From positions 496,001 to 560,000 of the forward strand of contig JAALGY010000004.1 in NCBI GenBank assembly GCA_032358165.1: a stretch of DNA of 64,000 bases, in the 5' to 3' direction. Numbering within the stretch: the first letter of the stretch is position 1; each line of letters starts with the position of its first letter. Origin of the DNA: Diplosphaera chodatii (lineage: Eukaryota > Chlorophyta > Trebouxiophyceae > Prasiolales > Stichococcaceae). The notes below the pieces were generated by a model, which did not search any database, was not told the DNA's origin, and saw nothing but the letters and a program-made list of their open reading frames with translations. Positions 13,440-25,092 of this stretch are shown here, piece by piece. Both the position numbers and the translations under genes were made by a program.

Positions 13440-15102
13440 CAGCCCCTTGTGCACGCGGGTCGCCTCCATGGCCACCACGCACAGGGCAGCAGTTGAGCGG
13501 GCGGCATGTCAGGCCAACCAACAGCCGCGCGCAATAGACAGCAGCGGGTACCTGGGTCGTGCCGTGGCAGCAGCAGTGTGACCTTGCAGTCATCAGCACT
13601 GCCACTCAGTGCCCCAGGGCTGCCGCACCGCTGGCAGGGGAGCCAGAAGGCGGTGACACGCAGCGTGCAATAGTGTCAGGTGGTGCGCGGTTGTAGAGAC
13701 GGCCCAGCATGGAATATCGCATCCCTCTAGCGTTACTTCTTGCTACTCATTTGGCGGAAGAGCTGTAATGACGCCAGACTACAAAGTTTGGTGCACATCA
13801 CATCACATTGCCCTCGTCGGCACTCATCAGAAGGGCTGCGACACCTTGACAGAAACGACAACGAAGTCAGCAGCAAGGATGCTCAGCTGTGAGCTCAGTT
13901 GCGCAACACATGAAATAGCGCCGCTCACAAACCATAAACAGCAAGCATGAGGCAGTGTTTCGTTGGTGTAGGTTGCAGCAAGGAGCCTGATGTGGCAGTG
14001 TCCAACATTTTCGTTTGTCCATGACATGTCCATGCAAACAACGGTCGTTTTGGCTGCCACATCTGGTATTATGTGCACTTTTGGACGGGGCCTAAACATT
14101 GCCGGTTCGAGGATCCAATGTGATAGAAGCATCTGATTGCGTCCTGCGTCATGAGCCGTCCGAGCAGAGCATGCGAGCCGCAGAACAGTGCTTTGGCCCG
14201 GTCAATTCCGCCCCTACCTGCATCTGGAGGTTTCTCCAGCGGCCACCCGCACCACCACACCGCTTATCACATGCTCTTCCAAAGTTTACGGGCAGGCTGC
14301 GTCGCAACCCACAGGCCGAGGAGCAATTGTGCAGGTCTGAGGATGAGAGCAGCAACAAGCCGGCGCTGAGTCACGGATGATGGGGCTGAAGCTTTGTACC
14401 CGACGTAACATGATGACCTTGCGTCCGCCTTCACGCACAGTTACAGGCACCACTGCCAGATGCTTGGGTCTGTAGGCCGCTGCGCCCCAAACAGACATAT
14501 GTGCAACGACCTCCGCGCGTGCACCAGCTCAGCAGGCGCGGCGGTGGCCCCGGAAGCTTTGCTGCTGGCAAGCACCGGGAGTCGCCCCCCGGTGCAGCAG
14601 GAGCCATGGAGCCGTGGGAGGAAACCGGCGGCGGACAGCCCTGCGCGAGACTGCGCACAGCCCTCCAGTCACGAAGCGTGAGGTTCTGGACTGATCGCAG
14701 GACGATCCCGCCGTGTATAAGTGTGGCACTTCGCGTGGCGAGGATGTATGTATGTACCGCCCCCTGGTCGGGCGCTGGCATGGCCAGCACCCGCATGTCG
14801 CTCGTATGATCATCAGCAGCTGTATATGCTGTGGTAGTGGCAAGCAGCTGTGTTGATCGCTCGGGACACTGTCCCCTGCGCAGCGCCACTGCGCCCGTCC
14901 GCCGGTGGTGCACCACGCAACCTGTACATGCCCACTGGCCCCACAGCAGACATCTGATCTCTGTTCATAACGAGCGTACTGCTGCGGTCCGCATGTCGAC
15001 AAGCCCGTGCACCGCAGCTGTGCGTGCTGCAGGCCCTCACCTGCTGGCGCCGCCCTTGACGCCGCCAGGAGCGCTGCCCGTGGCCAGCCGTGTCTGGGGT
15101 CG
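13440..15102. other. Intergenic region with a possible orphan exon
   Basis: Spacer between the two DUF3431 copies. A GC-rich, coding-like island at about 14500-14690 is open in a plus frame and on the minus strand, but it has no recognisable domain and no downstream exon that clearly joins. A TGTAA (a common chlorophyte poly(A) signal) occurs at about 13763, roughly 325 bp after the copy A stop; this assignment is tentative. Confidence 0.4.
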
Positions 15103-17628
15103 ATGCCACAAGCCCAGCTCCTGGTCGCCGTTCTGATGGCCATGTTCCTGCTCGCTGCTCTGATGATGGCGCCAGGTGCGTCCCTTTCTGGAACAAGTGA
15201 TGCTCCCCGCCTCACAGCATCACATGCACCGCTGCGTCGCATGATCGGCCAGTCGTTCGCATCTGGTTAGGTCGTACCCACAGCAGACACCAGCGCGGCT
15301 ACACCTCAGCTGCTGTGCGCAATATTGTTGCTGCAGGCAGAAGCATCGCCGAGGTCGACCACGTGCTGGCCAATGTGTGGGCGCAACGGGTGCCGAAGCA
15401 GGTGGAGCTGCGGCTGTGGGCGGGTGCGAAGGAGATCCTGCGGCGGACGGGTGCCCAGGCGCCGCCCGAGCGCATGGTTGTGGCTGCCACCCTGAACCCA
15501 GGCACAGCTGTTGCTCACTCAACGAAGCGTGCAACACAGGATGCAGCACTCCATCCAATGCTGATGTGATGGCGATGCTGCTCAACTGCATGTGCTGCCT
15601 CCCAATCAGGCCACTGCTACGCTATGTGAGAGCAGCGGTTGGTCTCCATCAGCGCGGTGATTCTCAGATTTGTGTCAATGCAGATGATGGTCGATGGCTA
15701 GAAGAACACTTTGCAGGCAGCAACATACAGACCACCATCTATAAAGCCGAGTTTGACAAAGACAGGCGGCAGCACTGCAGAAGTGAGACATTCTGCAGTG
15801 GAAAAATGAGATGTTGGCAGCTTTGGTATAGATCCTTGATGGGTTCATGTCATTGTGCTGCGCAGCGCAGGACGAAGCAGGCACCCTGAAGGCGTGCACA
15901 CAAGTGAGGTTGACTGCAGACGTCTGGTGGGTGCAGATCTGACGGCTTCAAACAGCACCCAGGCAGAGGAAGAGGGCTGCTGGCCACACCTCGCGAGTGG
16001 GAAGGCGAGCGAGGGCAGCGCCTACCTGCAGTTCATCATTGACAACTATGACGCCGGTTTGCCGCAGACAACCATGTTCCTGCACGGGCACTGGTGTGTC
16101 CTGATAGATTCTGTGAAGCTTGTTCTTGATGCCGTTTGAGTGCACAGAGCATGCGAGCCTTTGCGACTACAGGCAGCAGTCTGCTTCGAGTCTCCGTGCT
16201 CCCTACCCTTGAACCCAGCAGCTCAAGGTACCCAACATCGGTGCCACACAGGGAGTCGTGGCATCGCCCACCAGGCGACAATTTCACCGATGTGATACAG
16301 CGGCTGCGGTGGGGAGAGGTGCCATATGCAAGCTTGCGCACATGGGGGATGTTTGGGCCAAACTTCTGGCAAGTATCATCCATGCTGTTGAGTGCACCTG
16401 TTCACATGGCGGCAACGCATGCAGCAAGTACATGCCGGGCCCAGAGGAGCAAAAGACACACTCGCCTGTGTGGTTGCACACATGGCGAACTGGACGATGC
16501 AGTGCATGGATGGCGCTGCGCAGTGATTGTCACGAAAGCTGAGTATGTGCATCGCATATCAGCAGGGATCTGGCGATCTGGATAAGCCCGGTGGATCCTG
16601 CAGCCTGTCACAGCGACAAACGCAATGGGCCTGAGGGCATCATAAACTGTGGTTGGCAAGGCGGTATCTTGAGTAAGTGCTAGTAGTGGAGCTGTTTGTC
16701 TCTGCCTGCAGTTTGTGTTGTGGGTGACTGTAGACGCAGCATGTTCACTACTGGTTCTGCGGTGCAGCAGGCTGCCATGTGCCTGCATTTGATGTTCAAC
16801 CGCATGATGGTGTGGTCATATGGTCACTTAGCTCGTTGTTTGCGTGATCTCTGGCATTGCAGGTGACCTTTGGGTGCCGCTGGGCCTGAACGACACATTG
16901 GGGCTGCCGCCAACAGAGGTTCGGGCACCAGGTGCCGAGGGAGCGACCTGCTGTCGGTGCATGTGTGCAATGCTTTCCTGCTGTCCAGGAATTCCTAAAC
17001 CTGCCTGGCGGTTGTCATGCTGATGTCTGTTGCTGTGCACCTCACTGGGGCTTCAGCAGCATTCTTTCGAGGTGCAGGGTGTTGTGGCGAGTTTGTGGTC
17101 AGGCGAGACCGCATCTACAGGCGTCCAAAGATATTCTACACGGACCTGCTGGCGCGCATCAACTCCTTTGACGATGTCAGACGCTCAGGATATGCGATGG
17201 AGCATGTCTGGCATGTCATCTTCGTGAGTTCTTGCAAGCCTGAAGCTGCGTGGCACTGTTCAGGCTGCTGAAGGCTTTCCGTTTGTTGTGAGCTCGTTCA
17301 AGCCAGCTCATGAGGAGATGTCAGCATGCTGCTTGTTGGCTTGCAGGGGGAGCCTTGGGTGACGCTGGGCATCGGCAGATGTCAGCTGATTCACTGCAGG
17401 TAGATGCATACCAGCCTCAGTCTGTACTCACAAGCAAGTCATCTCTGGGCAATCCGCCACACCGCAAAGCTGTCTGCCTGTCGGCCTGCTGGCTGCTTTC
17501 ACCAACCGGACTGCTTGTCCCCAATGCGCAGCCCCGAGGAGGAGGCGGATCCCAACATGTGGCCACCGCCCGTGGCTGCACCATTTGCTTTTCACACAGT
17601 CCCCGACCCGTTCAAATCCAGACGATGA
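15103..17628 (+). CDS. DUF3431 protein, copy B (shorter paralogue)
   Basis: Exons: 15103-15175, 15337-15501, 15684-15782, 15937-16093, 16252-16368, (16490-16509 uncertain), 16863-16931, 17078-17223, 17347-17399, 17532-17628; about 331 residues. The N-terminus (MPQAQLLVAVLMAMFLLAAL) is a signal peptide or anchor. Motifs parallel copy A: ERMVVAATLNP, GCWPHLASGKASEG, TTMFLHGHW-ESWHRPP, RLRWGEVPYASLRTWGMF, EFVVRRDRIYRRP, MEHVWHVIF, GEPWVTLGIGRC. Differences: the HGH exon is unsplit (split by an intron in copy A), two introns appear to start with GC (after 15501 and 16368), and the segment equivalent to copy A 12232-12338 (about 36 residues) has no clear homologue. Only a 20-nt, phase-compatible candidate exon was found there. 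It may be a functional divergent paralogue or one that is decaying. Confidence 0.8.
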
Positions 17629-18340
17629 GCCCGTGCCTGTTTCGCTGTTATCAGTTGATTGTGGCCCGTGCATCTTGGCTTCAACAGTAGTGCGGCCTTG
17701 GTGGAGTGCTGTTTGTGGTTTCTGCCTCATCATTGACTTCGGATTGACAGATGCAGATTGACGTCTGTGGCAGACCTCAAGACTTAGCACACTACAACAT
17801 TTCTTCCATTATGACGCCATGTTCATGCAGGATGCACCTGCTGCGTATGTGCACCCGTGATCATGACGGTGGTGGTTTGTGATATATGTTGTGCTGAGCA
17901 AACCCTTGAGCGTTGCTATGGCGCACTGGAAACTCCGAGCACATGGAGGATTGAGCTTCGTCTGCATCGTATGGACGAATCTCACAGTGCAGGTGCTGGA
18001 TGTCCAGCCTAGATGCTGTCAACAGCAGCACGCAACAGTGTTCAACGCTGGTGGGCGTGCATAAGGCAGGCTTGCCATTGGCGCTAAAGTGCATTGGGTA
18101 CATGTGCCCGTGCACTGCCCCATTGACCCGGTGCGCTACTATGCCCTCAGCGCACAGCCCGTGCGGTCATCCATTGCAGAGACGGCCACCAGCCGCTGTG
18201 CTCCACATCGGCATGGGCGAACTTCATGAGCGCTGTGCGACACCAATGACTCTGGTGCGCAGGGCTGCTTGCACACGCCCGTGAGAGCTGCGCCAGCCCC
18301 GCTGTATGTAAGCTGCCATGCTGACCCCTGCTCCTCAGAC
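17629..18340. other. Convergent intergenic region, no gene seen
   Basis: 3' flank shared by DUF3431 copy B (+) and the EF-P gene (-). No exon-like block found. Confidence 0.5.
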
Positions 18341-19979
18341 CTAAGACGCGGCACGGCCGATGTACTCGCTCTTGCTGGTGTCCACCTTGATGACCTCCCC
18401 AATCTGCATGGGTACACAACGCCCCTGTCATGCTGGTGGAACTGCTGGTCAGGGTAGCAGGATGTCCCTGGGGCAGTTGGAAGTGCGCAGTGCGTTGTGA
18501 TTGGCCTGCATATGTCTACAGGGCAGGCGACAGGCACAGCTGCTTGACAGACGTTGTCATCCATGACGCAACCAGGGCCTGCTATGCCTATTCACCACGC
18601 ATCGCACCTTGATGAACAGCGGCACCTCAATGACCGCGCCTGTTTCAAGCGTCGCTGGTTTGCTGCCGCCTGCAGCACCAGCGCCAACATCAGCCCATTG
18701 CTGTTCGCAGCAGCCATAGTCAGCGGCTGCAGTCCCTGCCTGATGTGTGGGCGCTGCTGACACCAGCGCCTGTGCAGCGGCCTGGTGCGGCAGCCGGCAG
18801 CACCTGACTGCGTGTTGCCCTTCACTCCGGGGTCGGTCTCCACCACCTGCAGCTCCACGTTCTTGGGCAGGTCCACGCTGATGACGCGGTCGTTCCACTT
18901 CAGCAGCTGCGCGTCCATGCCCTCCTGCGGCAGGGCCAGGGTTTCCAGAGCGCTCAGCGTCGCTGCGGGGACCTCCACGAAGGGTCACTGAGCGCACTCT
19001 CACTCGTCCCTGTGTCGACCATGCATGTATGACTGGCCACACTGCTGCGCCACATGTCCCCTCCAGGACTTGCGTGGTAGTGCTTCCTCTTGGTGCACCA
19101 CTCTGGTGTACGGTGCCATGCGAGCATCAACTTCTCAACTATGGCAACATGCCATGGATTGCGAGCTCCCGCGTCCAATGCTGTCAGGTGCTGCCAGCCT
19201 GCTTGTGTGGGCCTCTTTCATCTGCCGACAGGTGTACCGTGTTGTACATACAGCCCACCTTGAGCCACTTTGCCCAGGTGTCATCTTTCGGCAGCCGTGT
19301 CTCCTCATATGTGGACAGGTCCATGAAGACGTACTGCGCAGCAGGACCTCAGATGATTGAGCATGCTGCAGAACAGCTCATGTGTTGGCAGGCTGGCAAG
19401 CAGAGATGCGGGTCTGACGATGACAGCAGGGACACAAGCAGAGCCAGCCTGCAGATCACCTCGCTGCCATCGCTGTAGGTATACTGTGCATCTGACCACA
19501 CTATATCTGCCATGCCGACCTGCAAGGAGCAGTGCGTACATAGCCAGTGTCGACCCCAAGATTGGCACTGCATCCGCTGCATCACGGCCATCTGGCTGTG
19601 TGTAAACCATGACCATGGCAGGGATGAACCACGCACTTGAGCGCAGCCTGTGCCGCACACCTGCTCGCCGGCCCTGAAGGTGCGCTCCACTGTGTTGCCG
19701 GTCACGTAGTTCCTCAGCTTCGACCGCACGAACGCCGCGCCCTTGCCCGGCTTCACGTGCATGAACTCTGCACGAACAGGCACAGGGGTGGTGTCAGTGC
19801 GCCATGCCCCGCACTCTGGTGCACATGCGACAGCCGCTGGGAAGCACGCTCGGCTGCGTGCACCGCGCACCCATGACCCGGAAGGGCTGCCCGTCAATCT
19901 CCACCGTCAGACCATTTTTGAAGTCATTGGTGGACACCGTTCCAGCCGCCAGCACCTGCAGCCCTCGCCGCCGTGCGAC
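18341..19979 (-). CDS. efp: Elongation factor P, plastid (or organellar) type
   Basis: Exons in transcript order: 19979-19871, 19767-19661, 19519-19460, 19333-19259, 18924-18804, 18669-18608, 18403-18341 (stop TAG at 18343-18341); 198 residues without the N-terminus. Motifs in order: [112 protein letters not shown]. These cover all three EF-P OB-like domains. EF-P relieves ribosome stalling at polyproline stretches; in a eukaryote a bacterial-type copy is expected in the plastid (or mitochondrion). The lysine in the PGKG loop, where bacterial EF-P is modified, is present. At least one 5' exon encoding a transit peptide is missing; Ala/Arg-rich sequence at about 20319-20131 is a candidate but I could not join it in phase or find its ATG. 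Confidence 0.93.
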
Positions 19980-20755
19980 CTGCACAGAAAAATCAGCGCC
20001 CTCTGCTGCCGTCGATCAGCCTCGCCCGGTGGCTATGATGTTCTAAGAGCTGCCACCTGATCATTGGCAGCATGCTGACATCACATGGCGCACCCGCCAA
20101 TGCACTGATCAACGCAGGAATCGTCAAACACTATGGCTTCTCACGTGCAGCGGCCGCCTCAGCTGTGGTTTTTGCACAAAGTCGAAGCGCTGATGCCCGC
20201 CCTGCAGGCACTGGCTGCCCTGCATGCAGCTGCACCAGGACAGCAGCCAGCAATAGATTGGGGAAATTTGCAAGGTTGTGTGTGAACTTGGTGTCCAATG
20301 GCGTGCTGCAGCTGGTCACGCAGAGGCATCATGCATCATAATTCAACGTCAGGTGTGATCGATCATGCTTGACACCTGAATGTGCTGTGCATTCGGCTGT
20401 TGTTCGACGATTGATCGACGGATGCTGATGGCGTGACGGCTCGTCCCTCAGAACGCGTGACACAAAGACGTACTTTAACACAACACAAAGGTTGGAAACA
20501 GCGTTTGGGGTCTGCAGTAGAATGGTGGAAGCTCGGCATGTCCAGCGCCAGCTCATGCCACGTCGGCACAGCGCACCTGTTGCACTGCGCCACTGCGCCT
20601 GTTTGCAGGCCGTGCTAGAGATCTACTTGGCGAAGGCGCTTTGCACAAGAGTTTTTCACAAACTGCAGCTTCTGACTGGTGGTCATGCTCGTAGTCTCTC
20701 GACGGGCGTGCAGCGTCATGCATGATAGGCTGGATGCGCAGCGATCAGTGTCATT
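19980..20755. other. 5' flank shared by EF-P (-) and GT23-like copy A (+)
   Basis: Should contain the unresolved transit-peptide exon of EF-P (minus strand, best candidate about 20131-20319) and a divergent promoter region. No TATA-like element or other site could be assigned with confidence. Confidence 0.35.
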
Positions 20756-23559
20756 ATGGCCAAAACATTTAGGTGCCGGAATTTAGCTACAGCATTGGCA
20801 CTCACAATCCTGCTGGCGGTTGCACTCTATCGCTACTGGGCCCAAGGCCAGGTGGACAATGACACTCACGTCTGCGCACTGACCGTCTCCACCAACAGGG
20901 CTTCTGCTAAGTTGTGGTGGCAACGAACTGTGAGCTTTTCCTTACTGCCTCGTTGGTTCATGAAGGGTCTACGCTTGTTCGGTTGCGCAGACATGCTAGC
21001 CACTTACTCGATGCAGGCACTGACTGGAGCAGGCCAGCGGCATCTGCTGACGCAGCCGCGTCATCATATATATGAGGGTACACTGGCTATTCACGAGTCC
21101 AACCAGTACAGCTGCGACTTTAGCGCATTGCCGGGTGCTTGGACGGGCGATGCCCTGCTCGAAAACGCCGCTCAGATCAGCCAGAGTGAAGCTGCGCACC
21201 CCGCAACGGCACAGCACCTGACAGCAGGCGGCGACCCTCACGGAGTCACCAGCAGCGATGCCAGTCCCCTGTACGGCACTGCGGAGGCGCAAGCAACCAT
21301 ATGGGCCCACCAGCACCCACAGGATTGCCGGAGCCGGCGGTTTCTGATACACTCGCCGCAGGTATGCCGAGCTGCCCAGCATCAGTAGGGTACCACGAGT
21401 AGAGGACCACCTAGGTGCAGGATTTTCTGCAGTCACCACTTGCTGGCCAACTGCCTGTCCTCGTTCTGAAGGCTAACGTTTGCAAACGTGTGTGCAGGTC
21501 GATGCTGGCATCGGGTCGCAACTACATGTGCTGGGAATGGCACTTGCGGTGGCCTTGGACACCGACCGCGTGCTGCTGCTGAAGACCAACGTGCAGCGTG
21601 CACTGTACACTAACGACGCTTATTGCGGTGAGCACCTCGTTGCACCTGTGGCAGGGTCTGTTGCGGCCTCGACTTCTTACCAGCATGCAGCTGTGTCTCA
21701 CTTGCACACCGCGGGTGACCTCTCCTACCCTGCATGTGCCTGCAGGACCCGAGCGGCCGAACCTGGACGATTGCTACTTCGAGCGCCTGTCCAGCTGCAC
21801 GCTGGCGGACGTGGAGCTGGGCGCCAACAGCACTGGCGCAGCAGCGCGGCTGATCGACCTCCAACACGGAGCCCTGGCCGACCTGCGGGTGCGGCCTGCC
21901 GCGCTGTCTGGGCTCAGCTGCATCTGCTGTGCAGCGCCGTCGCAGTCGGACAGCGTGCTGCGCGTCACGTTGCTACGAGGTGTGCAGGTGGTGGTCAACG
22001 ACCAGCTGCCATCAACGCCGGAGGGGCCGGCTGCCAGAGCAGCTGCTGCCGGCAACCTGACGTTCGCCTGGGTGCCCCGCAGGTAGGCAGCACACCGCTG
22101 CGAGCGGGGAAGCTGGGGCCTGCCTCCGATATACTGTCGATTGCTGCATCTGCATGTCTGGCCAAGCTTCTGGATGCGTGACTGCACATGCTGGCCTGCA
22201 AACGGTTGCGCAGTGAACCTGTGTCAGGTGGGGGTGAACACAGTGGTGTGTTCTGCAGCCGAACCTGCAGGCCAAGGGTGCTGTGCTGCCAGGTTGCAGG
22301 GTTTGGTAGACCGGAGCCCTGTGGCGCAGAGGAAGCAGTCCTACTGGTACCGGGCGCAGGCGTCGATGTTCATTGTGCAGCCAAATGCGAGAACGCGGGC
22401 TGAGCTGGCACGGCTGCGCAAATTGAAGCTGCGGAACCCGCTGTCGTCTTATGCCTCGGCAATCTCGGTAGGCCAACGTTGAGCGCGAAGCTTGTTGTTG
22501 TCGACGTCGTCAACCGCTGGCGAGAACATGTCTTGCCAATTTTTGTTGAGCAGGCGACCACGTGGTACTTGCTCGAGCCACCTGCATCGATCCACCGAGT
22601 GCTTCATGCTTCTGGCATGCTGTGCACGCAGGTGCACGTTAGACATGGTGACAAGTGGAAGGAGGTGCCTGAGCAATCAGCGCAGGCCTATTTCAAACAG
22701 GCAGAAGTGATCCAAGTGCGTGTGCTTGGCAGCCGACTTGTCAGCCAGTTTGCTGATGTGCATGTCTGATCCCTTGCTGTGATGCAGTGCAGCTTGTTGT
22801 TGCTTGACACACTTAGAGATTGAAGTTGTCATGCTCTCTTCCGCAGAGCACATCTAGAGGGATGTTGCGACGGGAGATTTTCCTTAGCACAGATGACCCC
22901 TCAGTGGTGGCATGGTTTGCAAAAAATACAATAGGGTGGCACATCTCGTACACCGATAGCTTGCGCAAGCCTGATCCGCAGTGAGTGTGCATGAAGGCCC
23001 ATCTCCTTGTCTGTCACCAAAGATTGGACGCGACACTGTGTTGCACACGTCCACAACGATGAGATACTGGTTGCCTCTAGTCTGTGCACTCGACCAGATG
23101 GTGAGGGAGCGCGGCAATGTAGTGACGCTCTCCGTCGTTGCCGCAGGACACAGTGACCTTGATGTAGTATGCTGCCTGCAGGAAGAGCCGGTGGGAGTAT
23201 GCGGGGGAGCGCGGCTATGCCGCTGAGTACTTGGACAGCCTGCTGAACCTGAATCTGGCGCTGGAGTGCGGCGGCTGGGTCGGCACGCTGACCTCCAACT
23301 GGTGCCGCCTGATCGATGAGCTCAGGTGGGACACACCGTGTGCTCAACGGCACCAGCAGGCCGGCTGCCATTCAAAGTGCTCATGCCGGAAGTCATGCCA
23401 GAAGGGCAGGGTGTGTAGCATCCATGCCGCCTGTGCGCCAGGTGGGTCTCACCTCTGTGATCCTGAATCAACAGGTCCACAGCGCGGTGCAAGGCCGGCG
23501 GGATGTACCTGGATGCTGCACAAGGTGATCCGCCAGAAGACCTCGGCTGGCGGCGGTAG
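20756..23559 (+). CDS. GT23/FUT8-like (alpha-1,6-fucosyltransferase-type) protein, copy A
   Basis: ATG at 20756 begins a signal anchor with basic flanks (LATALALTILLAVALYRYW). Exons: 20756-20851, 21017-21361, 21498-21627, 21746-21888, 21988-22082, 22293-22467, 22632-22715, 22847-22980, 23182-23325, 23475-23559; 476 residues. The two introns 20852-21016 (165 nt) and 21889-21987 (99 nt) are multiples of three without stops, so they could also be read through; splicing is supported by copy B at 31892-34738. FUT8-type motifs: VHVRHGDKWKE (compare the HVRRxDK nucleotide-sugar motif), IFLSTDDPSVV, and GGWVGTLTSNWCRLID (the GTxxSNxxR motif). Upstream conserved blocks are GIGSQLHVLGMALAVALDTD and LDDCYFERLSSCTLAD. 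Predicted Golgi lumenal GDP-fucose transferase; acceptor unknown, and true FUT8 activity is not implied because the histidine in RHGDK differs from FUT8. Confidence 0.85.
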
Positions 23560-25092
23560 GACGTCGCACCTGACCTGGCTGGGTATGGATCTATGGAAGA
23601 TAGTGTCTCCGAACCGGCCCAGGCGCCTGGCACTTAGCTTCAGCAGCTGTACGTATGCAGTAGTGCCGTGCTGATGTCTTGCAATCAGGGGTGGCATACT
23701 ATATAGAACCGGATGTGTACCCCACCGTCTATCTGCCAGGCCACGCTTGCACGACGCCAGCTGCCATTATCAGCCCAAACATTAGTAGTACCATCGATGC
23801 CGTTTGCTGACGTGCCCTTGGCAAGCATGTCGTCACGGGGAATCTGGGACCCTCGAATCCCAAGGAGCCCGACGCCACCCTGGCAACTGCCTGCACACGC
23901 CGTGCCAGTTGCCATACTGCCACAGTTCACCCATCGCAAGCCGCCGCACGCACAGCCCGGCACAGCTGCAGTAGCTCCAAGTCGCAAGCCACAGCAAGGT
24001 ACGATGTCTGATCACTGCATGCACAGCGCGTCCGTCCGCTGTACCCAAGATATACGCGTGTAAAGCGCGCGTGTGCGTTGACTGTGGCCCAACGCGCAGT
24101 TCCGCCCTGCGTTAGGCCGCATTGATGTCAGCTGAGGAGGTCAGCAGCGGTCATCATGAACGATACGCGGAGATGCCAGCCTCTTCAAGCCGTGCTAGCT
24201 GTCGCGGTACTCATCCGACTCGCACGCCCCAGGCAAGGCACCGTTTCAGACGAATCGCAGATTTTGTCATCCGATAGCCCGTGGCGCTGCGCTGTCGACT
24301 GTGGGGGCCGCCGGGCGGCCCTTCGGCGCGCGAGGGCTGACCGCAGCCCTACAACGGCCCGCAGGTCGCCATGGCATCGACCTCGCCCGCCTCAAGTGAG
24401 ACGGTTCTCAACAGCAAGTTGTAGTGTGGGTGGCGTAAGCATCCTTCATGGTCCTGCAGACAGGCTGGGCTCCGTGCGAATGGATGCATCCGACAGGAGG
24501 TCATCGGACCTCCTGACCTCGTGCGTGGTTACCGATAGCTGACGGAAGCCGCCGCCGTTCGCGGGTTCTGGGCAACTAAGGCACCGCAGCTGCCCTCTCT
24601 CAACGCATCATTGAATAGCCTGCATCAAAGTACAGGTTTTGTTGCAGCTTCTGCCGACCCCCCGTGCAACACGCTTACTTGAGGCGAGGGGCCATGCCAT
24701 TGACTGGTCATCACTCCGAACGCTTGCTCGCTGGCCAGGATGACACGAGTCAGCAGCTGGAGCCCTCGCGTGCACCTGCATGTTAACGGTCAGTGTGCGA
24801 CGGCTTTACCAGCATCTTGGCTGTGCGTACAGCAAGGTGGCTGCAAGACATGGATCGCCGGCGCTGCATGAGTCATCATCAGAAACGCGTCAGCCCGAAC
24901 CGTGGATTGCAACGAGGCCCAACACTGTTGTACATCACCCAAAAACACGATCAAGAGGCTGCATTGTAATGTCTCGTGCATCCATACGCAGGCGGCCGCT
25001 TGGTTGTGCACGGGTGAGCCTAGCCACGCACCCGGTTGTAGTGGTGACGAGATTCCGATCGCGTCGACCCAGGCAGCCGCCTATCTGCCAGG
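23560..25092. other. Intergenic region containing one unassigned ORF
   Basis: Spacer between GT23-like copy A and the GON/Cys-rich gene. The only candidate is an ATG-initiated plus-strand ORF at 24156-24542, listed separately. Confidence 0.45.
24156..24542 (+). CDS. Hypothetical ORF, 128 residues, possible signal peptide
   Basis: ATG-initiated unspliced ORF. The first residues (CQPLQAVLAVAVLIRLAR) have the charge/hydrophobic pattern of a signal peptide. The rest is Arg/Ser-rich with no recognised domain. A perfect 8-bp inverted repeat with a 4-nt loop lies near its end (about 24496-24515). GC content rises at 24290-24400 as in real exons here. It could be a small secreted protein, a first exon of something unresolved, or chance. 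Confidence 0.2.
   Translation: MNDTRRCQPLQAVLAVAVLIRLARPRQGTVSDESQILSSDSPWRCAVDCGGRRAALRRARADRSPTTARRSPWHRPRPPQVRRFSTASCSVGGVSILHGPADRLGSVRMDASDRRSSDLLTSCVVTDS

Noticed and set aside
14090..14125. Possible tRNA B box (GGTTCGA)
   Set aside because: No matching A box, acceptor stem or cloverleaf could be formed around it.
14529..15242. 237-codon minus-strand open stretch
   Set aside because: Non-ATG start, includes the first exon of DUF3431 copy B in antisense, no motif; treated as a shadow of GC-rich sequence.
24496..24515. Perfect 8-bp inverted repeat with 4-nt loop
   Set aside because: Single short hairpin in eukaryotic sequence; no U-tract and no reason to call it a terminator or mobile-element end.
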